A DNA stretch of 64,000 nt from Saprospiraceae bacterium. GTDB taxonomy: Bacteria > Bacteroidota > Bacteroidia > Chitinophagales > Saprospiraceae. This document shows, piece by piece, positions 37,901-46,317 of this stretch. Below the pieces are notes generated by a model. The model saw only the letters and a list, made by a program, of their open reading frames with translations, searched no databases and was not told the DNA's origin. Where the stretch lies: assembly GCA_016717265.1 (NCBI GenBank), contig JADKFX010000001.1:496001-560000 (forward strand), in the 5' to 3' direction. A program made the translations under genes and the position numbers. Positions within the stretch are counted from its first letter, which is position 1. Each line of letters opens with the position of its first letter.

Positions 37901-38316
37901 GATTTCTGTTGAATACTGGCATCAATCAGACTTCTGTCGGAATAATTTACGGATTGCGTTTTAAGTTGCAACACATTTAACAACTTGTCCTTTACATCTC
38001 CAAATTGCGAACCGATAATTTTTGCAGCTTCTTCATGTGATATGAGCTTCCCTAATCTAAAATAATGAAGTAAAGGGCTAGCCACCCAATACCAAAGACT
38101 CGATGCAAAGAGAACCAGATAAGATAAGCTTAAAAATGTGCGGACCCCTTTACTAAAATAAAATTGATTTTCAAGGAGATTATAAGCTAAAAATACTAAA
38201 GTTACCAATCCAGTAAAATACAAACTGCCTTTAATCAATTGGTTGATATAATACTTTCGGGTAAATTGATCAATTTTAAGGATTAACTGATCATAATAAT
38301 TTTCATTCCATGCCAT
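34972..38316 (-). CDS. DUF4175 membrane protein with long coiled coil
   Basis: The 1114-residue protein has three N-terminal membrane helices (about 30-50, 60-80 and 155-175) and a beta-rich periplasmic-type part (about 190-500). Residues 510-800 are a Lys/Glu/Gln-rich coiled coil. A further charged helical region includes a Gly/Lys-rich patch with CNGGSCNKPGKKACKK. The layout matches the DUF4175 family. The role is unknown, and the coiled coil could form a long rod. The gene is translationally close to the ATP-binding protein and near YbeY, an order I recall as common in this phylum. Confidence 0.85.
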   Translation of the reverse strand: MAWNENYYDQLILKIDQFTRKYYINQLIKGSLYFTGLVTLVFLAYNLLENQFYFSKGVRTFLSLSYLVLFASSLWYWVASPLLHYFRLGKLISHEEAAKIIGSQFGDVKDKLLNVLQLKTQSVNYSDRSLIDASIQQKSIELTPVPFVQAIDLQKNRKYLQYAIAPLFLLGAILVWAPGMIQKPTQRLISINKDFEKEAPFHFKIEADALHVEQNGDFTLEIKIDGSALPADAFIDVDNFQYRLKKESQDVFTYTFNNVQKDLPFKLFSGAIQSPEYTLKVLMKPVINSFQVRLEYPTYTGRKNETLENTGDLIIPVGTKVNWYFNSEYTDHLYFKSLEDKEKAELQRKGENEFQYSRKILKDQSYTLFLKNNFLSNLDSVQYQMSVIPDQYPQIQLEAFSDSSDYKVNYYAGQASDDYGIRNITFNSIRLKKDGSEEAVKSVVLNNLTPGKTNSFSYSFDAAEYNLAPGEAIRYYFEVWDNDAINGSKSSRSQYLEYKEASLEELAKLEEHNNEEIKDDLEEALAQAKKLQEKLNDYKDKMRQKKDLDWQNKKDLEKMIQQQEQIQKKFEDAQKKLDENLKKQKNEDENLQNKQEQLQKLFKETANEEMKKLMQQIQDLMNEMNKDQAIQMSEQFENKNADMSKEMDRLLQLFKQLEVEKNLKDQIKELNKLAEKQEALSEKTEKKEEQQDDLKKQQEDIHKKFDELAKKQEEIKKKNEELKTPRTIEDTKKEESEIKQDLKDSKEELNNSKNEKASKKQKDAAGKMKEMANKMEKEMEESDQEQAEEDAKMLRQLLENLVGLSFDQERVVNEMANLNPQTPRYLGLLQDQFKIKDNFKIVQDTLEVLSQRLVEIQSFVMEKVNEINDNFKIGLELLEDRRSGEASNNQGRVMKNLNDLAVMLSESLDEKQKECNGGSCNKPGKKACKKPGSKGGGKQAKSGKVPSDKISQGQKTLEKGMQEMLQKMKDGKQGSSKEFAEMAAKQAKLRKMLQDLEEEKKESGNGTKQAQEILDEMNNQEKQLVNKQLTNEMLKRQQEITTRLLDAEKADRERDWDEKRKSQTGTNIVRKLPPGLEAYIKQRQAETEWFKQVSPELRPFYKKLVEQYYQSLRK

Positions 38317-38504
38317 AAATAGAGTTCAACTTAATAAAACGCAAAATAGCCTTAAATAATTTCAATATTTAGTTAAAACGAGCAATAAAATTTTAAAAAC
38401 TGAAGCAGTTCCTGAATTTAACTGTTTTTCTATTGATATCAGGCCCTGATCCATTATTATTAATGGGTATATCTATTCCTAAAACAACAAAAATGAAAGA
38501 GGGT

Positions 38505-39320
38505 TTAAGCTGAAATATTGTATTCCCTTAAAGTTTCATTTAAACTTACTTTTTTATCCGTAGATTCTTTGCGTTGGCCAATGATCAATGCACAGGGAAC
38601 CTGATAGTTTCCAGCTGGATATTCTTTTGTATACGACCCCGGGATGACTACCGATCTTGGAGGTACATAGCCCTTATAACGGATGGGTTCTGATCCGGTT
38701 ACATCAATAATATAGGTAGATCCTGTAATTACTACATTGGCACCTAATACTGCCTCCTGACCAATAATAGCACCTTCCACTATAATACATCGCGAACCAA
38801 TAAACGCATTGTCTTCTATAATATTTGGCTTTGCTTGTAAAGGCTCGAGAACTCCTCCGATACCGACTCCTCCAGCCAGATGTACATTTCTCCCAATTTG
38901 AGCACAAGAACCTACGGTTGCCCAGGTATCAACCATCGTTCCGGCACCAACATACGCACCTATATTCACAAAACTTGGCATTAAGATTACTCCCGGTTCA
39001 ATAAAAGCGCCATATCGGGCAATAGCACCCGGTAATGCCCTTATTCCAAGACTCTGATAATTTGTCTTTAAAGGAATTTTATCATAAAATTCTAGTTCTC
39101 CTGCCTGAATCAATTTATTATCCGATATTGGAAAATAGAGTAGTATGGCTTTTTTAATCCATTCTAGAACAATCCATTCTCCGGATCTGTATTCTGCGAC
39201 TCGAATTTTGCCACTGTCTAAAGCTGCGATTACTTCTAAAATCTGGGTTTTTACCTGTGGGTCTGTCAATAAACTGCGATCCAACCAGGCACTTTCAATG
39301 GTATTTATGATTGCTTGCAT
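38505..39320 (-). CDS. dapD: 2,3,4,5-tetrahydropyridine-2,6-dicarboxylate N-succinyltransferase
   Basis: The 271-residue protein matches DapD in length and motifs: an N-terminal helical domain, left-handed beta-helix hexapeptide repeats such as GVGIGGVLEP and IEDNAFIGSRC, and the closing CALIIGQR. DapD transfers succinyl from succinyl-CoA to tetrahydrodipicolinate in the lysine and diaminopimelate pathway. It starts 2 bases after the stop of the PAP2-like gene, so the two form an operon. Confidence 0.95.
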   Translation of the reverse strand: MQAIINTIESAWLDRSLLTDPQVKTQILEVIAALDSGKIRVAEYRSGEWIVLEWIKKAILLYFPISDNKLIQAGELEFYDKIPLKTNYQSLGIRALPGAIARYGAFIEPGVILMPSFVNIGAYVGAGTMVDTWATVGSCAQIGRNVHLAGGVGIGGVLEPLQAKPNIIEDNAFIGSRCIIVEGAIIGQEAVLGANVVITGSTYIIDVTGSEPIRYKGYVPPRSVVIPGSYTKEYPAGNYQVPCALIIGQRKESTDKKVSLNETLREYNISA

Positions 39321-39322
39321 TT

Positions 39323-39985
39323 TTAAAACGTATATGAAAATGCAAGTATAGTAGAAAAAATGCCAACGAAATAACCTAAATAAATTTCAGAAGCATCGTG
39401 AGCTTTTAAATAAAGTCGACAAGTACCTATAAATCCAGCTAAAACAAGTGAAATACCAATCAAATGATTCACATGAAATGCGGATACACCCGATTTTAAA
39501 AACCGGAATTGTAAAATTCCATCTTCAAAATGATAAAAGCGAAGAATAATCCAGAATGTAACAAAAGCTCCAAAGGCAATCGTATGTAAACTGACTTTGA
39601 TTTTTGTATTCAATGCAAAAGCTAAAAAAATAGAAAGAATGGATGCTAAAATGAAAGCAATCATCAACTTTGGGATCTGGTCTTGCGATTTTAAATTAAC
39701 CCATAACCATAGGTAAAATATTGCACATATAATTAATGGACCAAAGCGATCCATTCGATCTTCCATGCGAAAAGTTTTTACAAAACCTGTAAATTTAAGT
39801 AATACAAAACCAATTGCAGGCACAACACAAGTATAAATAAAAATCAAAATGAGCAATAAGGATTGATCCTGCCAATGTAAAGCACCAAATAAATGAGGCT
39901 TCAAACAAATTAATAAAAATAAGGAATAAAATAAAACCAACAATGGGTGAAAGACAAAAGAAAAAATATGCGAAATGGTTTTCAT
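39323..39985 (-). CDS. PAP2-like multi-pass membrane protein with degenerate active site
   Basis: The 220-residue protein has about six membrane helices. The C-terminal motif is C-R190-x5-H196-x3-E200-I-x2-G204, the PAP2 motif 3 with Ser changed to Cys and Asp to Glu. A possible motif 2 is VSLHT (His134) and a possible motif 1 lies near Arg77/Arg80-FGP. PAP2 enzymes remove phosphate from lipids; whether this one is active is open. It is the upstream partner of dapD, with the genes 2 bases apart. Confidence 0.7.
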   Translation of the reverse strand: MKTISHIFSFVFHPLLVLFYSLFLLICLKPHLFGALHWQDQSLLLILIFIYTCVVPAIGFVLLKFTGFVKTFRMEDRMDRFGPLIICAIFYLWLWVNLKSQDQIPKLMIAFILASILSIFLAFALNTKIKVSLHTIAFGAFVTFWIILRFYHFEDGILQFRFLKSGVSAFHVNHLIGISLVLAGFIGTCRLYLKAHDASEIYLGYFVGIFSTILAFSYTF

Positions 39986-39998
39986 ATAATATTCGAGT

Positions 39999-40026
39999 GC
40001 AAGGTATATGAAATTTTTGAATCCAA
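39999..40026 (-). promoter_or_regulatory. possible promoter of the PAP2-like/dapD operon
   Basis: On the minus strand TTG (40026-40024), a 17-base spacer and TACCTTGC (40006-39999) resemble the Bacteroidota TTTG/TAnnTTTG promoter with one mismatch in the -7 box. It would start transcription a few bases before ATG 39985. Confidence 0.3.
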
Positions 40027-40253
40027 GCTCATTAAAAACAAGCTAGAATTCTTTTACTAATTCCTGACAATCAAGTTTATACAAATATAATTTTAAACCA
40101 AATACAGAACTTATGCTTGGCTTTGGGGAAGCTCGTTAGAATGGGGTTTCATTTTCAATTTTAGAGGATCAAAGTCTTTAATTCACTTCGAACACAGCTT
40201 AAATTCAGTGCATAAAAATATTTAATTTGTTTATAAAGTAGTATCTTTAAATA

Positions 40254-42380
40254 ATGAATACACTAATTATGAACTCTTGTTTTTTAATTCACACCTTACC
40301 CTTATTAAAACTCCATTTAAATAAAATTATTAATTATTCGCGATTTTTATGGGTAGCATACTTCCTGTCAATAATCCCATTGCAAGCCAATACGTTTCTC
40401 TTTTCAAAGGATCCTTGCTTAGATACTGACAAGCCAATTTTACTTATTAAAACGGGTGCATGCAACCCCGCATTATATGACACTGTTCTGAATACTTGTA
40501 GTTCTTTTTTATCAATAACCGCGGAGGCAAATGACAATCAAACACCATCCGCTTGTTTGAGTTTTACCTACAAAATTGATTTATACAATGATGGTCTTGG
40601 TATTTACAATGGATATGATATTCATGTCGGTTCCTTAATGATAAAAGAATTTGAAAAAGGACAAACTCCAATGTTTAACGATAATCCATTTGCCAGTAAT
40701 CCAAATAATATTACAGATGGAAGTGGTACATATCCTTTAGGTGTTCACAAAATTTGTTGGTGGGTTACAGATACCTGTGGCAATCAAGCAGTCTTATGTC
40801 AGTTATTTGAAATATTGGATTGTAAAGCTCCTACGCCAATGTGTAAAATTAAAGTAGACAGTTTTAATATGACACCGCAAGGTTGTATTACAATTTATGC
40901 AAAAGATTTTGATACTAAAAGTTTTGATAATTGTACACACCATGATAAATTGAAATTTTATTTTAATGGTGACCCTAATCAAGATAGTTTAACGGTTTGT
41001 TGCGATGATTTAATAGCTTCTGTTAATTGTGATTTTCTTTGGGTTGAGATTCAACTTTGGGTTGAAGATGTAGAAGGAAATACTGATTATTGTAAAACTG
41101 CAATTCTTGTTACAGACACAGATGATATCTGTTGTGATATCCGAGAATATGGTAAAATAAATGGTATGATTCTATGTTCCTTAGATGGGAAAGACAGCAT
41201 TGAAGGTCCAATCGTCCACGTGAATCTTATAAATGGCAATTTCCTTTATAAACAACAAACAACAAGCAAAGATTATAAATTTGGCGATTTACCGATTCGC
41301 AAATACGAGCTGAATGCTTATAAAGATTCAGATTCCTTAAATCATGTTACAACCTATGATATCCTAAAAATTACCAGACACATTTTAGGTCTTGAACCAT
41401 TTACAAATCCATTTCAGAGCATTGCTGCTGATGTAAACAACTCCTCAACTATAACTGCAGCGGATGGAATTGAAATTCGAAAATTGATTGTTGGAAATAT
41501 GGATCGTTTTATTTCTCCTAATCCTTGGAAATTATTTGCTGTAAGAATAGATACCACCATATTAAATAGTAAACCTCAAGAAATAACACTTGATCTAAAT
41601 GCTGGTATCAACAGAAGGGTGGATTTCAGACTTGTAAAAATGGGCGATGTAAACGACTACTCCATGCCCTTAAATTATAAACCCTTACAATGGAGTTCCG
41701 ATTCCATAATTTTCAAATTCAAAAATCAGCATTTTGCTAAAGGAGATTCTATTCATATTGATTTTTATGCTTTTGGTTTTGACTCTATTGTTGGTTTTCA
41801 AGGTACTTTTAAATTTGATTCTACGCGTTTTAAGTTTGAGAATATACATTCTACAATACTAACACTGGACAATCGGAATATAGGAACCAATTTTTTAGAA
41901 GCCGGCTATATTCCAATAAGTTGGATTGAGCCAAACACAGCTAAAATAAGTGCACCGCAAAATCAGATAATTTTCACCTTGGACTTTATTGCAAGACAAG
42001 CTGGTGATCTTTGTGATGCTATTCAATTTACAAGTGAACTTACCCCGAAAGAAGCCTATCAGGATAGTTTTTTAATTAAAAATATAAGCATAGAGAATTG
42101 CAATATCATTATTCAAAATAAAGAATTAAGAAAAAATAATATTCTTGTATACCCTAATCCATTTTTGGGAACCCTCCATTTTCATTTCGGACCACAAAAT
42201 GAACTTCCAATCCAGTTACAATTATTTACAAGCACTGGCAACAGTATAAAAATACAAGAATTAAATACTAATGAAAACCATTTCGAATGGAAACTTTCTG
42301 AATTAAAAAATGGAATCTATTTTTTAAAAATTAAATCCGGAAATCAAATACAAGTTGAAAAACTGATATTAGAAAACTAA
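40254..42380 (+). CDS. T9SS-secreted protein with dockerin-like and cohesin-like domains
   Basis: The 708-residue protein has an N-terminal hydrophobic export segment (residues 28-46, ending near LQANT), then Cys-rich HYR/PKD-like repeats (about 55-285). A dockerin-like segment (about 340-410) has two Asp-rich stretches, the clearer being ADVNNSSTITAADG. A cohesin-like beta domain (about 475-610) has DSIHIDFYAFGFDSIVGF, and a type A T9SS domain starts VYPNPFLGTLHF near residue 630. It shares this module set with the 2931-6314 protein. The true start could be the second ATG (residue 6). Confidence 0.8.
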   Translation: MNTLIMNSCFLIHTLPLLKLHLNKIINYSRFLWVAYFLSIIPLQANTFLFSKDPCLDTDKPILLIKTGACNPALYDTVLNTCSSFLSITAEANDNQTPSACLSFTYKIDLYNDGLGIYNGYDIHVGSLMIKEFEKGQTPMFNDNPFASNPNNITDGSGTYPLGVHKICWWVTDTCGNQAVLCQLFEILDCKAPTPMCKIKVDSFNMTPQGCITIYAKDFDTKSFDNCTHHDKLKFYFNGDPNQDSLTVCCDDLIASVNCDFLWVEIQLWVEDVEGNTDYCKTAILVTDTDDICCDIREYGKINGMILCSLDGKDSIEGPIVHVNLINGNFLYKQQTTSKDYKFGDLPIRKYELNAYKDSDSLNHVTTYDILKITRHILGLEPFTNPFQSIAADVNNSSTITAADGIEIRKLIVGNMDRFISPNPWKLFAVRIDTTILNSKPQEITLDLNAGINRRVDFRLVKMGDVNDYSMPLNYKPLQWSSDSIIFKFKNQHFAKGDSIHIDFYAFGFDSIVGFQGTFKFDSTRFKFENIHSTILTLDNRNIGTNFLEAGYIPISWIEPNTAKISAPQNQIIFTLDFIARQAGDLCDAIQFTSELTPKEAYQDSFLIKNISIENCNIIIQNKELRKNNILVYPNPFLGTLHFHFGPQNELPIQLQLFTSTGNSIKIQELNTNENHFEWKLSELKNGIYFLKIKSGNQIQVEKLILEN

Positions 42381-42664
42381 TTCATTCAATAAGATTAGAA
42401 AATTCAAAGATTTAATTAAACTAAAGTAACCCTGAAGTTGATTAAATACAATAGTTATAACCATCTTGATTCCATTAAATTCATTATTAAACTAAAATGT
42501 GAGTCTGAATAAAATAAGCTTAAAGCCTAAGTTATACATTTGTTAGGCAGAGTAAAAACCTAGATGAGAAGTAAAAAATAAATTCTATAATTTGATAACA
42601 AAATCAATAAAAAAGGATATTTAAACATTAATACAAATCCTATATAAATATCAAATCATTAATT

Positions 42665-43102
42665 ATAAAAAAACTAATATTTAATCTTCTATCTGTTTTG
42701 GCTTTAGGAATGGGTTCAGAAGTGTAGACTCAGGTTGAAATACGCATTCCAGATTCTGCGGAGTCAGGAGGTTCTGCACAGAAAGGAGGCTATGAAAGAG
42801 CAAAGCCTGCTGCTGTAATCACTTACCAAAGTGACCGATCAAGACCAAAAGAGCCGTCTCTGCAGATTCCTATTGTAGAGGATGCTCTCGCAGGAAAGGA
42901 TTCACGAACTGCACGAGTGTATGTTTATGATGGTTCGGTTCGGGTTCCTATTAAATCAACTCGTGTAACCACGCAGTTAATGAATAATAGATTTCATGTA
43001 ACAGTGTATACAGATGGACTTGGCAAACCTAAAAATGGCAAGAAATTCAGAGTAAGAATTACCGATGCTCACGACAAGTCAGAGGAATTCGACCAGAATT
43101 AA
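42665..43102 (+). pseudogene. broken secreted-protein gene (start codon lost, in-frame TAG)
   Basis: Read in one frame, 42665-43102 gives a signal-peptide-like start KKLIFNLLSVLALGMGSEV, a TAG at 42725-42727, then 124 codons of coherent protein ending RVRITDAHDKSEEFDQN. The codon where the start should be is ATA, and no ATG, GTG or TTG lies upstream in frame. Both lesions could be single transitions (ATG to ATA, CAG to TAG). An internal GTG at 42917 could start a 61-residue product. A well-formed terminator follows. The family is unknown. A sequencing or assembly error is possible but would need two events. Confidence 0.6.
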
Positions 43103-43603
43103 TTATCAAATGAAAATATGGAGATAATTTTTATTACAAATTACATTCTAAAAAAATGTTGCCTGAAATTCAGACAGCATTTTTAATTTTTAGTCAATCA
43201 AAAATTTGCAGGATTGAACCTTTTGGATTCTAGTCATACTATAGGAATTATTTCATAATAGCCTTCCATTTGTGCGACCACCAGGCTTAGGGCAAATAAA
43301 ATAATTTAATTTTACTACTTAAATACAGCGAAATATATCTAATTAGACCAATAATGATGTTTAATGCATAGCTATTTGTTTTTTGAAATAGTTGAAAAAT
43401 TTTCATATTAAATTGAAATTTACAAGCTAAATTAGTAGCAATCTTCTATTTTTGCATTTTACTTTTAAAATCCATATCTAAACTGTTTACATTTGAATTC
43501 ATAATTTCAATTAATGAGCGCTTTACTAAATATAAACCAGAGAAAGCCTCATACAATTTTTAAATAATGAATAATTCCTATCTGCATAAATCAAACTATA
43601 AAT
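43103..43603. other. intergenic stretch, only the terminator recognised
   Basis: This is 501 bases between the broken gene and the methyltransferase gene. Apart from the hairpin at 43152-43184 I see no gene, RNA or repeat in it. Confidence 0.4.
43152..43184 (+). terminator. rho-independent terminator
   Basis: The arms AAAAATGTTGCCTGA and TCAGACAGCATTTTT pair with one wobble and one mismatch around a short AAT-type loop, followed by a T-run TTTTTAATTTTT. It lies about 50 bases after the broken gene's stop codon and would end its transcript. Confidence 0.75.
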
Positions 43604-44569
43604 ATGATTCTTGATTATTTTAAAATTCCAATGCTTGTCAATCACAATGTTTTAATAGACAGTTCCAAAAAACAAGATTTAGAATTTAATCAACAGCAAA
43701 CAAAAGAAACTTTTGATACTAAGTGGAAATCTGCAAATCATTTTGAAGATATTGAAAAACTGCACAAAACACAATATGAATGGTTTCTGAAATTATATGG
43801 ATTTAATGATCTTGAAACTTTTAGAGCATTTTTAAAAAATAAATCCTTTATCATTGATACGGGTTGTGGTTTAGGTTATAAATCGTTTTGGTTTAGTCAA
43901 CTTGCACCGCATGCTATCGTTTTAGGAATTGATGTATCTGAATCCTGCCTATTAGCAGCAGCACATTACAAGGATATTAAAAATTTGTATTTTTTGCAAT
44001 CAGATATTGCAAATACGCCACTAAAAGCAGGCGTTTGTGATTTTGTTGTTTGCGATCAGGTCATTATGCATACCGAAAATCCTACGGCAACTTTTGCACA
44101 TCTTTCTTCTTTACTTTCAGATAAAGGAGAATTTGCTTGTTATTTTTATAGAAAAAAAGCATTGCCTCGTGAATTAATAGATGATTACTTTAGGACAAAT
44201 ACACACAACATACCAGATGCAGAAATCTGGCAATTATCTGAACAACTTACCGAACTAGGAAAACGGCTGTCTGCCCTCCAGATAAGCTTTGAGTCTCCTG
44301 AAATTCCGCTTTTAGGAATTAAAGCTGGGACCTACGACATTCAACGATTTATATATTGGAACTTTTTAAAGTGCTATTGGAATCCAGAATGGGGTTATGA
44401 TCTCAGTAAAATAACCAACTATGATTGGTATGCACCCAGTAATGCCAAACGTTTTTCAGAAGAAGAAGTCAAATTACTCATATCCCAAAATAACTTAAAA
44501 ATTATATTTTGGCACGAAGAAGAAGCTTGTTATAGCGGCCGTTATGCTAATTTGGAAACAAGTTATTAA
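43604..44569 (+). CDS. class I SAM-dependent methyltransferase
   Basis: The 321-residue protein has a Rossmann fold with motif I FIIDTGCGLGYKSFW (about 82-96), an acidic end of strand 2 (GIDVSES) and FVVCDQVIMHTENP as motif IV/post. The N-terminal ~60 and C-terminal ~100 residues are extra. The pattern fits small-molecule Methyltransf_11/25 enzymes. The substrate is unknown and no pathway genes are adjacent. Confidence 0.8.
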   Translation: MILDYFKIPMLVNHNVLIDSSKKQDLEFNQQQTKETFDTKWKSANHFEDIEKLHKTQYEWFLKLYGFNDLETFRAFLKNKSFIIDTGCGLGYKSFWFSQLAPHAIVLGIDVSESCLLAAAHYKDIKNLYFLQSDIANTPLKAGVCDFVVCDQVIMHTENPTATFAHLSSLLSDKGEFACYFYRKKALPRELIDDYFRTNTHNIPDAEIWQLSEQLTELGKRLSALQISFESPEIPLLGIKAGTYDIQRFIYWNFLKCYWNPEWGYDLSKITNYDWYAPSNAKRFSEEEVKLLISQNNLKIIFWHEEEACYSGRYANLETSY

Positions 44570-44772
44570 GTGGCATTAAATAAATATTTTCAAACGTTTT
44601 TTACAATTTCTAAAAATCATTTATTTTTTCAATTCGTTAACAAATCGAAGTTCTAAGTGCTTAGAAAAATTTAGAACATGTGGTATTCATAAATTAAAAT
44701 AAAATAATACTAGTTTACTTTGTTTTTAATTCGTTAAAATTAGCATAATAAATAACGCTGAATACGGAACGC

Positions 44773-44804
44773 TTTGGCATGAGTCGGCATCTTTATTATC
44801 TTTG
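44773..44804 (+). promoter_or_regulatory. Bacteroidota-type promoter of cysS, near-leaderless
   Basis: TTTG at 44773-44776, a 20-base spacer and TATCTTTG at 44797-44804 match the phylum's TTTG ... TAnnTTTG promoter. The start of transcription would fall near 44808-44812, at or just before ATG 44810, so the cysS mRNA may have almost no leader. Confidence 0.6.
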
Positions 44805-44809
44805 CCACC

Positions 44810-46291
44810 ATGAATATCTCGGTATATAATAGCCTTCGTGGAGAGAAAGAAGTTTTTAAACCTATCCTGGACGGTATGATTGGCATGTATGTATGTGGAC
44901 CAACCGTTTATTATGAAGCACATTTAGGAAACTGCCGTACGTTTATTTCTTTTGATGTCATTTATCGATATCTAATGTATTTGGGCTTTAAAGTGCGATA
45001 CATCCGAAACATTACAGATGTTGGACATTTATTAGATGATGGTGAAGATCGGATGATGAAAGGAGCCCGATTAGAAAAATTACAACCCATGGAAGTCGCC
45101 CAAAAATATACCAATGGCTTTCATGATATGATGCGTTTGTTTAATAACCTGCCTCCAAGTATAGAACCCCGTGCAACGGGTCATATCATAGAACAAATTG
45201 AAATGGTACAGGAAATTTTAAAACGCGGTTATGCTTATGAAAAAAATGGCAGCGTTTATTTTAATACTGTAAAATTTATTAAAGATGATCATCCCTATGG
45301 AAAATTATCTGGTAGAGTTGTTGAAGATCTTTTAGCCGAATCACGCGACAATTTAAAAAATCAGGATGAAAAAAATCATCCTTCCGATTTTGCATTATGG
45401 ATAAAAGCAGGTGATGAACATATTATGCGTTGGAATTCACCCTGGTCGGTTGGATTTCCAGGATGGCATTTGGAATGTTCTGCAATGAGTACTAAATATC
45501 TAGGTGAAACTTTTGATATTCATGGAGGTGGGAATGATTTAAAGTTTCCACATCATGAAAATGAGATCGCACAAAATATAGGTGCGAATGGGCATGCCCC
45601 AGCCAATTATTGGTTGCATACCAATATGCTTTTACTGAATGGAAAAAAGATGTCAAAAAGCGATGGCAATACCATATCTCCCGCTGAATTGATTACTGGA
45701 AACAGTATACATACTACGAAGGCTTATTCGCCGATGGTCTGCCGTTTTTTTACATTACAGGCGCATTATCGCAGTACTTTAGATATCACCGACGATGCTT
45801 TACAAGCAGCCGAAAAAGCATTTAAACGCCTTTTGGAAACTGTAAAAATTTTGCATCAGTTTTCGGCAGAATTTGCAACCACAACGGGAACTAAAGATGC
45901 AGAAATTAAAGCTCTTATGGACCAATCTTTCACCGACATGAACGATGATTTTAATGTTCCAAAAGCCTTAGCTTCCTTGTTCGAATTGTGCACTTTAGTG
46001 AATTCTGTTAAAGATGGACATATCCCGGCAGCTAGTATTTCTATCGCTTGCTGGAGTGCTCTTATTAAACATTTTCAAGTTTTTGTGTTTGATATATTTG
46101 GCTTAAAAGATGAAAATCAAAATGCTGATAGCAGTACCTTGGATGGATTAATGCAATTGATTATTGAACTTCGAAAAACAGCAAGGGAAAATAAAGATTG
46201 GGGAAGTTCTGATAAAATCAGAGATATGTTAAAAGCAGCCGGTATACAGCTCAAAGATGGTAAAGAAGGAACCGAATGGATGCGTTCTTGA
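44810..46291 (+). CDS. cysS: cysteinyl-tRNA synthetase
   Basis: The 493-residue protein has the zinc-binding Cys29 in MYVCGPTVYYEAHLGN, whose HLGN is the HIGH signature, and a KMSKS motif in NGKKMSKSDGN. The DALR-type anticodon-binding region follows. Length and order match bacterial CysRS, which charges tRNA-Cys. The C-terminus is close to the usual length. The stop is 26 bases before the next gene start, so the two could share a transcript. Confidence 0.97.
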   Translation: MNISVYNSLRGEKEVFKPILDGMIGMYVCGPTVYYEAHLGNCRTFISFDVIYRYLMYLGFKVRYIRNITDVGHLLDDGEDRMMKGARLEKLQPMEVAQKYTNGFHDMMRLFNNLPPSIEPRATGHIIEQIEMVQEILKRGYAYEKNGSVYFNTVKFIKDDHPYGKLSGRVVEDLLAESRDNLKNQDEKNHPSDFALWIKAGDEHIMRWNSPWSVGFPGWHLECSAMSTKYLGETFDIHGGGNDLKFPHHENEIAQNIGANGHAPANYWLHTNMLLLNGKKMSKSDGNTISPAELITGNSIHTTKAYSPMVCRFFTLQAHYRSTLDITDDALQAAEKAFKRLLETVKILHQFSAEFATTTGTKDAEIKALMDQSFTDMNDDFNVPKALASLFELCTLVNSVKDGHIPAASISIACWSALIKHFQVFVFDIFGLKDENQNADSSTLDGLMQLIIELRKTARENKDWGSSDKIRDMLKAAGIQLKDGKEGTEWMRS

Positions 46292-46317
46292 TTTTTTTAA
46301 TAACTAGATTAACAAAA

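Noticed and set aside
42725..42727. TAG read as pyrrolysine or another recoded residue
   Set aside because: No Pyl genes or recoding signal in view, and the start codon is also lost, so decay or error is simpler.
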